A DNA stretch of 64,000 bases, taken from the NCBI RefSeq assembly GCF_003264365.1, contig NZ_PYAK01000001.1, positions 62,001-126,000 of the forward strand, written 5' to 3'. Source of the stretch: Micromonospora noduli (GTDB lineage Bacteria; Actinomycetota; Actinomycetes; Mycobacteriales; Micromonosporaceae). The notes under the pieces were generated by a model, which saw only the letters and a list, made by a program, of their open reading frames with translations, did no database searches and was not told where the DNA came from. Position numbers and translations under genes: made by a program. How positions within the stretch are numbered: position 1 is the first letter of the stretch; the number at the start of each line of letters is the position of its first letter. This document shows, piece by piece, positions 41,026 to 49,147 of the stretch.

Positions 41026-43155
41026 ATGAGTAGACGCGCCATCAGCAGGTTCGCCGCAGCCGTCGTCACCGGACTCACCCTCGCCGCCGGTGCGGCGACG
41101 GTCACCTCGACCCCGGCCGAGGCCGCACCGTTGGACAAGGTCCTGGTCTTCTCCAAGACCGCCGGCTTCCGGCACTCCTCCATCCCGAACGGCATCGCCG
41201 CCATCCAGCAGCTCGGCGCGGCGAACGGTTTCACCGTCACCGCCACCGAGGACGCGGCGACCTTCACCACGGCGAACCTCGCCCAGTACCAGGCGGTGGT
41301 CTTTCTCAGCACCACCGGCGACGTGCTCAACGCCGGCCAGCAGGGCGCGTTCGAGGCGTACCTGGCCGCTGGCGGCGGCTTCGTCGGAGTGCACGCCGCC
41401 GCCGACACCGAGTACGACTGGCAGTGGTACGGCGGGCTGGTCGGCGGTTACTTCGCCTCGCACCCGGCCACCCAGCAGGCGACAGTGCGGGTCGAGGACC
41501 GGGCCAACGCCTCGACCGCGCACCTGCCGTCGACCTGGACCCGCACCGACGAGTGGTACAACTACCGGACCAACCCCCGCTCGGCGGTCAAGGTGCTGGC
41601 CAGCCTCGACGAGTCGTCGTACACGGGTGGGTCGATGGGTGGTGACCACCCGATCACCTGGTGCCACAGCTATGGCGGCGGACGCTCCTGGTACACCGGC
41701 CTCGGCCACACCGAGCAGAGCTACGCCGACCCGAACTTCACCCGCATGCTGCTGGGCGGCATCCAGGTGGCGGCCGGGGCGGTGGCGGCCGACTGCCGGC
41801 CGGAGCCCGGCTACACCCCGCTGTTCGACGGCACCCAGGCCAGCCTCGGGCAGTGGCGGCAGGCGGGGCCGGGCGGGTTCACAGTGGCCGACGGCACCCT
41901 CACGTCCAACGGTGGCATGGGGTTGCTCTGGTACCCGGTGCGCACCTTCGCCAACTACTCGCTCAAGGTCGACTGGATGATGCCGGGCGACGACAACGGC
42001 GGAATCTTCATCGGGTTCCCCGATCCGCAGGGCGACCCGTGGGGCCCGGTCGCCGCCGGTCACGAGATCCAGATCGACGCCACCGACGGCGACGCGACGC
42101 GCACCACCGGCAGCGTCTACAGCTTCCAGGCACCCAACCAGGCCGCCCGCGCGGCGGCGCTGAACCCACCCGGCTCCTGGAACACCTACGAGATCGGCGT
42201 GCACGGCCAGCGGGTCGAGATCTGGCTCAACGGCGTCAAGATCAACGATTACGTCAGCAGCCGGGCCATCGCCAACGGCTACATCGGGTTGCAGAACGAC
42301 GGTGCCGGGATGGACATCAACTACCGCAACGTGCGGATCAGGACCGACGGTCCGAGTGAGCCACCCGCCACCGACCTGGCCCACGGCCGGCCGGTGACGG
42401 CGTCCAGCGTCGAGCCGGGCAGCGCGCACGCGGCGGCCAACGCCGTGGACGGCAACACGACCACCCGCTGGGGCAGCGCGTACGCCGACCCGCAGTGGAT
42501 CACCGTCGACCTGGGTGCCACGTATGCGATCAACCGGGTGCGGTTGGCCTGGGAGACGGCCCACGCGCGGGCGTACCAGGTCCAGGTGTCGCCGGACAAC
42601 GCCACCTGGTCGCCGGTGCACACCACGACCGCCGGAGACGGCGGCGTCGACGACCTCACGGTCACCGGCACCGGCCGTTACCTGCGGGTGCACGGCACCC
42701 AACGCGCCACCCAGTGGGGCTACTCGTTGTGGGACCTGAATGTCTACGGCACCGCCGCCAGCGGCACCCTGCTCTCCCGGGGCCGACCAGTCACCACCTC
42801 CAGCGTGGAGCCGGGCAGCACGCACGTGGCGGGCAACGCCGTGGACGGCAACACCGCCACCCGCTGGGGCAGCGCGTACGCCGACCCGCAGTGGATCTCG
42901 GTGGACCTCGGCGTGTCCCGCACCCTCGACCGGGTCCGGCTGACCTGGGAGGCGGCGTACGCGCGGGCGTACCAGATCCAGGTCTCCCCGGACAACGTCA
43001 CCTGGTCGACGGTGCACACCACGACAACGGGCGACGGCGGTGTGGACGACATCGCCATCTCGGCCACCGGTCGCTACCTGCGCGTCCAGGGCACCCAGCG
43101 GGCCCTGCCCACGTACGGCTACTCGCTGTGGGAGCTGGAGGTGCACGGCCGCTGA
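41026..43155 (+). CDS. secreted ThuA / 3-keto-disaccharide hydrolase / discoidin protein
   Basis: Exported protein of 709 residues. A signal peptide (~1-34) precedes a ThuA-like glutamine-amidotransferase fold (~36-255; VFSKTAGFRHSSIPNGI, then GGFVGVHAAADTEYDWQWY). A DUF1080 beta-jelly-roll (~265-440; PLFDGTQASLGQWRQAG, DDNGGIFIGFPDP, NTYEIGVHGQRVEIWLNG) comes next, followed by two tandem F5/8-type-C modules (~450-575 and ~580-708). DUF1080 proteins include enzymes acting on 3-keto-disaccharides, and ThuA is linked to trehalose/3-keto sugar metabolism. The fusion suggests extracellular processing of oxidised glycans (inference). AAGGAG precedes ATG 41026. Confidence 0.85.
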   Translation: MSRRAISRFAAAVVTGLTLAAGAATVTSTPAEAAPLDKVLVFSKTAGFRHSSIPNGIAAIQQLGAANGFTVTATEDAATFTTANLAQYQAVVFLSTTGDVLNAGQQGAFEAYLAAGGGFVGVHAAADTEYDWQWYGGLVGGYFASHPATQQATVRVEDRANASTAHLPSTWTRTDEWYNYRTNPRSAVKVLASLDESSYTGGSMGGDHPITWCHSYGGGRSWYTGLGHTEQSYADPNFTRMLLGGIQVAAGAVAADCRPEPGYTPLFDGTQASLGQWRQAGPGGFTVADGTLTSNGGMGLLWYPVRTFANYSLKVDWMMPGDDNGGIFIGFPDPQGDPWGPVAAGHEIQIDATDGDATRTTGSVYSFQAPNQAARAAALNPPGSWNTYEIGVHGQRVEIWLNGVKINDYVSSRAIANGYIGLQNDGAGMDINYRNVRIRTDGPSEPPATDLAHGRPVTASSVEPGSAHAAANAVDGNTTTRWGSAYADPQWITVDLGATYAINRVRLAWETAHARAYQVQVSPDNATWSPVHTTTAGDGGVDDLTVTGTGRYLRVHGTQRATQWGYSLWDLNVYGTAASGTLLSRGRPVTTSSVEPGSTHVAGNAVDGNTATRWGSAYADPQWISVDLGVSRTLDRVRLTWEAAYARAYQIQVSPDNVTWSTVHTTTTGDGGVDDIAISATGRYLRVQGTQRALPTYGYSLWELEVHGR
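42373..43152 (+). repeat. tandem duplication coding two discoidin modules
   Basis: Two in-frame ~380-base units code nearly parallel F5/8-C modules. Each opens with GRPVT(A/T)SSVEPGS and shares AVDGNT(T/A)TRWGSAYADPQW. The matching blocks at 42390-42500 and 42780-42900 are visibly similar at DNA level. Confidence 0.85.
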
Positions 43156-43174
43156 CCGCGGGCCGGACCACGCC

Positions 43175-43651
43175 CTAGCGCAGCTCCACGATCCTGGCGC
43201 GGGTGTTGGCTGGTGCTTCGGGGTGCCCGCGCTCGACGTCGGCCCGGACGTCGGCAACGGTCTTACCGGCCAACTCCCGCCGCCAGGCCAGGTCGGCGCC
43301 ACGCATGGCCTGGGCGAACGCGCAGGACTCTCGATAGTCGACGCCCGCGTGCTCGCCCGGGCCCTTGCGGAGGATCTGGTCGCACTGGAACAGCTCCTCC
43401 GGTCCTTCGATCGCGGCCACGATGTCCAGCAGAGAGATCGCCGCCGGGGTCCGGGCCAGTTGGAAGCCGCCGCGCGGCCCCGAGGTCGACGTGAGGATCC
43501 CGGCCCGGGCCAGGGCCTGGAGCTGCTTGTTCAGGTACGCCGGCGGCAGCTCGTAGAAGGCGGCGAGGGTGCTGGTCGGCACCGGGGCGTCCAGCCAGCT
43601 CAGGTTGAGGCACGTGTGGAGGGCCCATTCGACGCCCTGACTCATCCGCAT
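43175..43651 (-). CDS. Rrf2 family transcriptional regulator
   Basis: Winged-helix regulator of about 158 residues. The N-terminal helix-turn-helix begins MSQGVEWALHTCLNLSWL with LPPAYLNKQLQALARAGILT as recognition part, the wing is SGPRGGFQLAR, and a C-terminal loop carries Cys in LFQCDQI and ESCAFAQ. Rrf2 proteins sense iron-sulphur status, NO, redox or electrophiles through loop cysteines. Only two are in the loop, so a [2Fe-2S] cluster is not assured. Start is ATG 43651 or ATG 43645. It is divergent from a cupin gene, and two matched dyads (43656-43674, 43715-43733) cover both promoters. Confidence 0.85.
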   Translation of the reverse strand: MRMSQGVEWALHTCLNLSWLDAPVPTSTLAAFYELPPAYLNKQLQALARAGILTSTSGPRGGFQLARTPAAISLLDIVAAIEGPEELFQCDQILRKGPGEHAGVDYRESCAFAQAMRGADLAWRRELAGKTVADVRADVERGHPEAPANTRARIVELR

Positions 43652-43655
43652 AATC

Positions 43656-43674
43656 CTGGACTCTACCTGTCCAG
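43656..43674. promoter_or_regulatory. Rrf2 operator 1
   Basis: A perfect dyad CTGGAC-N7-GTCCAG immediately upstream of the Rrf2 start, overlapping its TAGAGT -10 (minus strand). Read on the minus strand it matches operator 2 as ATTCTGGACA-N5-wGTCyAGGA. Confidence 0.7.
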
Positions 43675-43714
43675 AATTTGTGACGCACGCCATGATCGCT
43701 GGCGTCGATTGATT

Positions 43715-43733
43715 CTGGACATCTAGTGTCTAG
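43715..43733. promoter_or_regulatory. Rrf2 operator 2, over the cupin -10 element
   Basis: CTGGAC-N7-GTCTAG, one mismatch from operator 1. It covers TAGTGT (43724-43729), the probable -10 of the cupin gene. Confidence 0.65.
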
Positions 43734-43761
43734 GAATCGACAGACGACGAAGGAGTCGACT

Positions 43762-44229
43762 ATGACTTTGGTACGCGCAGCCCAGGCCGAGGTTCTCGAC
43801 AACGACCCGGCCAGCGTGATCACGCTGCTCCTCGACCCTGAGCACACCGGCGGTGCCCTGACCAGCAACCGCACAGTGCTCAAGCACGGCACCGACGGCG
43901 CGCCTCCACACCTGCACACCCACTCCGGTGAGCTGTTCTTCATGCTCGACGGCGCCCTTGACATGCTCGTCGACGACGAGGTGCACACCCTGCACAAGGG
44001 AGACGCGCTCTTTGTCCCCCCGAACACCCCGCACGCCTTCGCCCCCGCCGACGGCCAGGACGCCGACTTCCTCGTCGTGATCACCCCCGGCAAGCCCCGG
44101 TTCGACTACTACCGACTGCTGGACAAGGTGCACCAGGGCGAAGCCACCTGGCAGGAGGTCGGCGAAACCCAGGACCGGTACGACAACCACTACGTGGACA
44201 GCCCGTTGTGGGCCGGGCGACGAGGCTGA
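43762..44229 (+). CDS. cupin-domain protein
   Basis: Single-domain beta-barrel protein of 155 residues. Cupin motif 1 is APPHLHTHSGELFFMLDG (~47-64) with metal ligands His50/His52/His54-type and Glu; motif 2 is PPNTPHAFAP (~92-101) with a ligand His. A metal-dependent dioxygenase, isomerase or a detoxifying quercetinase-like activity are possible; no specific reaction is shown. AAGGAG sits six bases before ATG 43762. It is under the probable control of the divergent Rrf2 regulator and closed by a strong terminator, so it is a one-gene response unit. Confidence 0.85.
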   Translation: MTLVRAAQAEVLDNDPASVITLLLDPEHTGGALTSNRTVLKHGTDGAPPHLHTHSGELFFMLDGALDMLVDDEVHTLHKGDALFVPPNTPHAFAPADGQDADFLVVITPGKPRFDYYRLLDKVHQGEATWQEVGETQDRYDNHYVDSPLWAGRRG

Positions 44230-44251
44230 CCGGCGCGACGTGTTTGCGCGA

Positions 44252-44292
44252 GTTGCCCCGTCGGCGCGGGTGGTCCGCACCGACGGGGCAAC
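44252..44292. terminator. bidirectional intrinsic terminator
   Basis: A 13-bp perfect stem (44252-44264 with 44280-44292), extended by four inner pairs after one mismatch, lies between the convergent stops at 44229 and 44308. Confidence 0.85.
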
Positions 44293-44307
44293 GATCGTCG
44301 TGGGGCG

Positions 44308-46788
44308 CTACCTCTTGGCGATCCTGATCGTCGCGGTGCGGTAGTTGTTGCGCTTGTCGTTCTTCGTCGGGTCGTAGTTCTTCTCGATGTTGCCGGCGCT
44401 GTCGACCGAGAACCAACGGAAGGTCGTCGTCTCGGTCACGTGGAACACCTGCCCCGGCTCACGGAACTCGGTCGCCGCGTAGCGGGGCGACTCGAGCGTG
44501 GGCCGGCTGCCGTCGGTCGTGTAGTAGATGGTGGCCGGCTCGCTGGTCTCGAAGTGCACGTCGACAGGCCCGGAGTAGCGCCCCGCACCGGGGACCAGCT
44601 GGGACGTCGGGTTCTTGTTGTCCCTGCCCCAGTCCGCCGCGACCCGGAACATCTCCATGATCCCGTTGGCGTACTCCATGGTCTCGGCGTGGCCACTGAC
44701 GAGCTCGGGGTTGCCGTCCCACTCCGGCTGGAACGAACCGCCCTGCCAGTCACCGGTGGCCGGGTTGTAGACGGAGCCGCCGACCTCCCAGCCGAACGCG
44801 TAGATCCCGTAGGTGTGGTACAGGTCCTCGCGTACGTTGCCCGCCGAGGAGTAGAGGACGTCGGACGAACCGCCGACGTTCTCCGGCGTGACGACAGTTT
44901 CCCGGTGCGCCTTGACCTGCGACAGGATCCGGGCGGCGGACTGCCAGTAGAACGCCTCGTCACCCAGTGGCGGACGCGGCGTGGTGATCCGGCCGTCCGC
45001 GATGTAGGCGCCGGGCTGCCAGAAGAGCTGGCCGCCGTTGGAGTGCACCGACATCATGAACTTGATGTTCTTGTACTTCTCGACCAGCCAGATGATGTTC
45101 TTCGACTCGGGCTCGGACAGCTCCCCCGGCCCCTGGTAGGTGCCACTGACGCAGTTGGTCGACCCTCCCGCGTAGCCGTCGTGGCCCGACCCGACCCGGT
45201 AGTTCCGGTTCAGGTCGACGCCCCAGGAGTTCCGCTGCGCCGGATCGGCGCTCGCGTCCGGGCAGTGGTTCGTCATGTTCTTACGCTGCGAGGCGAAGTT
45301 GTAGAAGCTGTAGTTCGCCCCGTCGGGGTTGTTGGACAGGATGAAGAAGACGTCTGTGTTCTCGACGATCTTCTTCGTCTCCCGGTCGGACCGGTAGTTG
45401 TGCACCAGACGTTCGGCCGACTCCAGGCTGGTCGTCGCCGGCACCCACTCCCGGGCGTGGTCCTGCGCCTGGATGAGGACACCAGGCTTCGTACCGTCAC
45501 GGTGCTTGCCGATCCGCAGGACCGGGATCGTCGCGGGGCCGCGCGGCACCTCGCCCTCCGGTGCTCCGACGCGCTTCTGGTCGAGGAAGTCGGTCAGCGC
45601 GACCGGGCCGACCGTCGGAGCGACGATGCCGGTGCCCCCGTTGGTGCGGTACGGGTGCGCCCGGTCGATGAGCCCCGCAGAGCGGCTCCGCAGCGCCTCG
45701 GCCACCTCGGCGGCCGTGCTCGTCGGCGCACCCGAGGCGTCCGTGGCGAGCAGGACACGAACCGCCTTGCCGGTGACCTCCACCGCGAGCGGAAGGTTCG
45801 CGTCGGGCCGGTCCACGAAGTCCACTGTGATGTCGTTGCCGCCCTGGTGGCCCCACGCCGCCGAGGTGACGACGACCGCCGCCTGCCCCGTACCACCGAT
45901 CTGGGCCTGCGCCTTGCGTTGGTACCCGTTCGTCTGGTTCGGCAGGTAGACGATCTCGGCGATGTCCGGGTACTGACGGGCGATCTCCTTGGCACGGCTG
46001 TAGAGCTGCTGCGGGTGCCGGTAGCCGTCCACGAAGTCCGACTTGTAGGACGGGTTCGCCGTCAGCGGCGGCGGGGCGTCCTCGAGCCAGTTGGAGACGG
46101 CACCGGTCGCGACGCCACCGGTGGAACTCGTCAGCTTGATCTTGTTGGGGCGTACGTCGAGCTTGAAGAGATTCCGGTGGAACATGTACTGCCCCGAGTC
46201 GACGAACCGGCTCATCGTCCGGGCGAAGCCGAACGGCGTGCCCTTCCCCGAGTCGTTCTCCAACTGCATCCCGACGATGGGGTCCGCCTGCTGCCCCTCG
46301 GTGGTCCGCGCCTCGACGTAGAGGAAGCCCTGACCCTTTGTGGTGAACCAGTCGGCGCGGACCACGCGTACCGTCGCGTCGTGGTTCGCCGGCTGGGCCG
46401 CCCGCGCGCTGGCCGCGCCGACGCCAATGCCACCGTCGGCCTCGTTGCTCCAGGCGAAGCCCGCGTCGTCGCCGAGCAGCTCGACGCCCATCGCCGTGAG
46501 TTCGGTGACCTGCTCGGCGGTCACCACCGCTTCGCCCTCGATGCCGTTCGGCACGCGCCGGAGGCCGTGTTCGAGGTCGAAGCCGGCCGCGGCCACCTTG
46601 TCCAGCATGTCGGCACCGGTCAGCCTGATGTGTACGAGGCGTACCGACTCACGACCCTCAGGCTGGGATTGGCCGGTGGCGGCTGACGACCCCGTGGGAT
46701 CCGCGCCCGCAGGGCCGGTCGTCACGAGGATGCTACCCACCAGGGTGGACAGCGCGAGTAGCGCGATGCGCCGTTGTGATCGCCGCAT
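44308..46788 (-). CDS. secreted M14 zinc carboxypeptidase
   Basis: Exported protein of 826 residues: signal peptide (~1-29), a ~300-residue N-terminal region, the M14 domain, then a chitobiase/HEX-type C-terminal strand domain (ATIYYTTDGSRPTLESPRYAA). M14 residues are seen in order: QAQDHAREW (zinc His and Glu), GVDLNRNY (substrate Arg), SVHSNG (zinc His) and FGWEVGG (catalytic Glu). The HxxE pair is preceded by a long insertion (VLLATD to DFLDQKR) that widens the usual spacing within the fold. It removes C-terminal residues from extracellular peptides. AAGGAGG precedes ATG 46788. Confidence 0.88.
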   Translation of the reverse strand: MRRSQRRIALLALSTLVGSILVTTGPAGADPTGSSAATGQSQPEGRESVRLVHIRLTGADMLDKVAAAGFDLEHGLRRVPNGIEGEAVVTAEQVTELTAMGVELLGDDAGFAWSNEADGGIGVGAASARAAQPANHDATVRVVRADWFTTKGQGFLYVEARTTEGQQADPIVGMQLENDSGKGTPFGFARTMSRFVDSGQYMFHRNLFKLDVRPNKIKLTSSTGGVATGAVSNWLEDAPPPLTANPSYKSDFVDGYRHPQQLYSRAKEIARQYPDIAEIVYLPNQTNGYQRKAQAQIGGTGQAAVVVTSAAWGHQGGNDITVDFVDRPDANLPLAVEVTGKAVRVLLATDASGAPTSTAAEVAEALRSRSAGLIDRAHPYRTNGGTGIVAPTVGPVALTDFLDQKRVGAPEGEVPRGPATIPVLRIGKHRDGTKPGVLIQAQDHAREWVPATTSLESAERLVHNYRSDRETKKIVENTDVFFILSNNPDGANYSFYNFASQRKNMTNHCPDASADPAQRNSWGVDLNRNYRVGSGHDGYAGGSTNCVSGTYQGPGELSEPESKNIIWLVEKYKNIKFMMSVHSNGGQLFWQPGAYIADGRITTPRPPLGDEAFYWQSAARILSQVKAHRETVVTPENVGGSSDVLYSSAGNVREDLYHTYGIYAFGWEVGGSVYNPATGDWQGGSFQPEWDGNPELVSGHAETMEYANGIMEMFRVAADWGRDNKNPTSQLVPGAGRYSGPVDVHFETSEPATIYYTTDGSRPTLESPRYAATEFREPGQVFHVTETTTFRWFSVDSAGNIEKNYDPTKNDKRNNYRTATIRIAKR

Positions 46789-47020
46789 TCCCCCTCCTTC
46801 TGCCTACGACGGGTGATTGCCGGCGGACCGGTCCGGTGAGCGTATGTGCGTTCGCGGCTCCAGCGGCTGACGTCGATCGAATTTGAGCATTCCTTGAGGC
46901 GACCGTCGCCGGCCCCGCACCGCCCGCGTCCGTACCCCGGACACCAGGTCCCCCGGCAGAGGGAGCGCTTCCCCATCTGTCGGGGAGGAGAGCTGATACG
47001 CAGCCAGCGATCGTAGGTCC

Positions 47021-48040
47021 ATGGCTGTCGTTGAGATACCGAACCGCGCCAGAGCGTGGGCGCTGGCGTGTGCCGTGTTCGTCGTCGCTGCGGTCGCTCA
47101 GCGGCTGTACTGGATCGCCGGTGGCCGGTGGGGGTACACCGCCTGCGACCGCACCGATCTGGTCGATCCGGCGGGCGGGTGCGGTGCGGACCAGGTCGTG
47201 GTGTTGCCGTTCTGGTCGGGGTGGGGCGCGGTGGGAGTCGGCGTCGCCCTCGCGGTGGTGCTCGGGTGCACGGTCCGGTTTGCCGGCACCTGGGCGACCG
47301 CCGGCAGCTGGGCCGCGGCCGCGCTGCTCCTGGTGGTCGCGTTCCCGCTGCACCTGGTCTTCGAGATCCCGGCGGCGCTGGCGGGGCGGCCCTCGGACTG
47401 GCGTGACCTCGGGGCCCGGCTCGTACTGGTGGCCGGTGGCGTCCTGTTCGCCGGGCTCGCGAACGCATCCGGGCCCCGGCGCGGACCGGCCGTCGTCGGC
47501 TACCGGCCGGTGCCGCTGTGGACACGCCGCTGGGCGTACGTCGCCGTCGCGCTGCCAGTGGTCGGCTGGGCCGTGCCCCACGCGCTGTGGGTGCTCGGCG
47601 TTCCGATCGGCATCTCCGAGCGGGAACTGAACGACATCGAACGGAACCTCTCCACACCGACGGGCGTGGCGATCACGCTCGTCCCGCCGCTCGCCGGCCT
47701 GCTCGTTCTCGGGCTGGTACAGCGGTGGGGGCAGCAGTTCCCGCGCTGGGTGCCGGGACTACACGGTCGACAGGTCCCCCGACGGCTGGCCGTGATCCCC
47801 GCCGGCGTGGTCGCGCTCACGCTCGTCACCTACGGCGTGCTGAGCATCGCGGTGCTCGTCGGCCGACTGCTCACCGGTGACACGCGCTGGTCCCAGGTGT
47901 GGGACGGATGGGCCGTCACCGCCACGCTGCTGGTCTTCCTCGGCTGGGGAGTGTCGTTGGCCGTCACCACCGCCGGCTACGCCCTCACCACCTCGACCCA
48001 CGCCGCCATGACCGCCTCCCCAGGATCGGAGCGTCCATGA
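47021..48040 (+). CDS. polytopic membrane protein of unknown function
   Basis: Membrane protein of 339 residues with about eight hydrophobic segments and two external cysteines in ACDRTDLVDPAGGCG. No family was recognised. The segment LVQRWGQQFPRWVPGLHGRQ (~226-245) recurs in the next gene as LVHGWGQRVPYWVPRIGGRR, so the two proteins share a homologous half. ATG 47021 has only a weak AGG upstream. Its stop overlaps the next start as ATGA. It is the first gene of a three-gene operon. Confidence 0.7.
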   Translation: MAVVEIPNRARAWALACAVFVVAAVAQRLYWIAGGRWGYTACDRTDLVDPAGGCGADQVVVLPFWSGWGAVGVGVALAVVLGCTVRFAGTWATAGSWAAAALLLVVAFPLHLVFEIPAALAGRPSDWRDLGARLVLVAGGVLFAGLANASGPRRGPAVVGYRPVPLWTRRWAYVAVALPVVGWAVPHALWVLGVPIGISERELNDIERNLSTPTGVAITLVPPLAGLLVLGLVQRWGQQFPRWVPGLHGRQVPRRLAVIPAGVVALTLVTYGVLSIAVLVGRLLTGDTRWSQVWDGWAVTATLLVFLGWGVSLAVTTAGYALTTSTHAAMTASPGSERP

Positions 48041-48561
48041 ACCCCACTGACTCTGCCCGCGTCTCGACAGCCGCCCCGCACTGGGCGGTCTGGGCCGCCT
48101 ACGCCGTCCCGCTCTGCGTCCTGCCGTCCACGGCCTGGCGACTGTCGTTGGTGTTCACCGACGATGCCGTCACCCGGTGGTACATGGTCTTCCTGTCCGC
48201 CCTGTCGATGGGGCTGGCCCTGTTGACACTCGGTCTGGTGCACGGGTGGGGACAGCGAGTCCCGTACTGGGTGCCCCGCATCGGCGGCCGTCGGATCCCG
48301 GCGCGTCCGGTCGTGCGCGTCGCACTGATCGGCGGCTTGTCGCTCGTCGCCATCTGCTTGTACTTCCTCCTGAACCAGAGGTTCCACCTTGTGCAGAGCA
48401 CCTGGGTAGGCATCGGCGACGACGAACCGGTGCACCCGACTCCCGGTTGGGAGGTGCTCCGCTACTACGCCCCAATGCTCGCTTGGGGACCTCTGGTCAT
48501 CGCGGTGGCGGCCGACTACCGCCGGCGCGCAGCCATGAATCACAGAATGGAAAAGCCATGA
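48037..48561 (+). CDS. membrane protein, paralogue of the preceding gene
   Basis: Membrane protein of 174 residues with about four hydrophobic segments. The conserved WGQRVPYWVP loop matches that of the 339-residue protein, so it looks like a half-length paralogue. ATG 48037 overlaps the upstream stop (ATGA), and its own stop overlaps the following start in the same way. Strict coupling of three genes suggests a complex. Function unknown. Confidence 0.72.
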   Translation: MNPTDSARVSTAAPHWAVWAAYAVPLCVLPSTAWRLSLVFTDDAVTRWYMVFLSALSMGLALLTLGLVHGWGQRVPYWVPRIGGRRIPARPVVRVALIGGLSLVAICLYFLLNQRFHLVQSTWVGIGDDEPVHPTPGWEVLRYYAPMLAWGPLVIAVAADYRRRAAMNHRMEKP

Positions 48562-49097
48562 AAACCCGCAAACTGCTTGTCGCCATGCTCGCCGGGGCCG
48601 TGATGGTCGTCGGTGCCCCGGTGTCGGCGCAGGCCGACGACCAGGACCCACCGGAGGTACCCGCCACGCCGGGTGCGTGGATCGCCGGCGTCGGTGGTTT
48701 CGTCTACGACGAGCCCGGGACAGTCGGTCATCAGATCCGGTTCGGTGTCCTGGGTTGGGTCGACCGCGACGGAACAGGCCACGGCGTGTTCCGTTTCCGG
48801 CATGCGCTGCCCGACGGAAGCGTGGTGGGTGAGGGACACGCCGAGGTGACGTGCGTCAGCGTGGTGGGCGACACCGCACTGGTAACCGCTGTCGTCCCGA
48901 AGGGCGGCAGTCCGATGGTCAACCACGTCTTCGTCATCAAGATCATTGAGGGTGGTCCGGGTCGAGCCGACCAGATCGAGACGCTCCAGGCCGGCGGCGA
49001 TCCGACCAGACCCGCCAAGCGGTACTGCATCGACACCGCCCCGTACAACCTCTCCCGCTACCCGGTCCGACCCGGCGGTTACGCGTTTGGCACGTGA
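48558..49097 (+). CDS. secreted protein, third gene of the membrane-protein operon
   Basis: Exported protein of 179 residues with a signal peptide ending SAQA-D (~25). The mature part is beta-rich with GVGGFVYDEPGT, HGVFRFRHALPDG, AEVTCVSVVGDTALVTAVV and a paired late cysteine (RYCIDTA). The pattern of strands resembles a single beta-sandwich domain found in many actinomycete secreted proteins without assigned function. ATG 48558 overlaps the upstream stop as ATGA. Confidence 0.72.
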   Translation: MKTRKLLVAMLAGAVMVVGAPVSAQADDQDPPEVPATPGAWIAGVGGFVYDEPGTVGHQIRFGVLGWVDRDGTGHGVFRFRHALPDGSVVGEGHAEVTCVSVVGDTALVTAVVPKGGSPMVNHVFVIKIIEGGPGRADQIETLQAGGDPTRPAKRYCIDTAPYNLSRYPVRPGGYAFGT

Positions 49098-49132
49098 CAT
49101 TTTCGCGCCTGCGGGAGCAGCATGTCCGGTCC

Positions 49133-49147
49133 TATCCTTGCGTGGTG
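49133..49147 (+). promoter_or_regulatory. -10 element of a leaderless promoter
   Basis: TATCCT (49133-49138), six bases, then GTG 49145. The geometry equals that at 2073, 3562 and 63345. Confidence 0.55.

Noticed and set aside
38583..43302. Long minus-strand open frames (941 and 789 codons) opposite the GH95-like and ThuA genes
   Set aside because: Same shadow composition, no signal peptide or motif, while the plus-strand genes show full domain series.
46951..46985. CebR-like GGGAGCGCTTCCC inside an imperfect dyad upstream of the membrane-protein operon
   Set aside because: The CebR site is TGGGAGCGCTCCCA; the extra T breaks the symmetry, and the downstream genes have no cellulose link.
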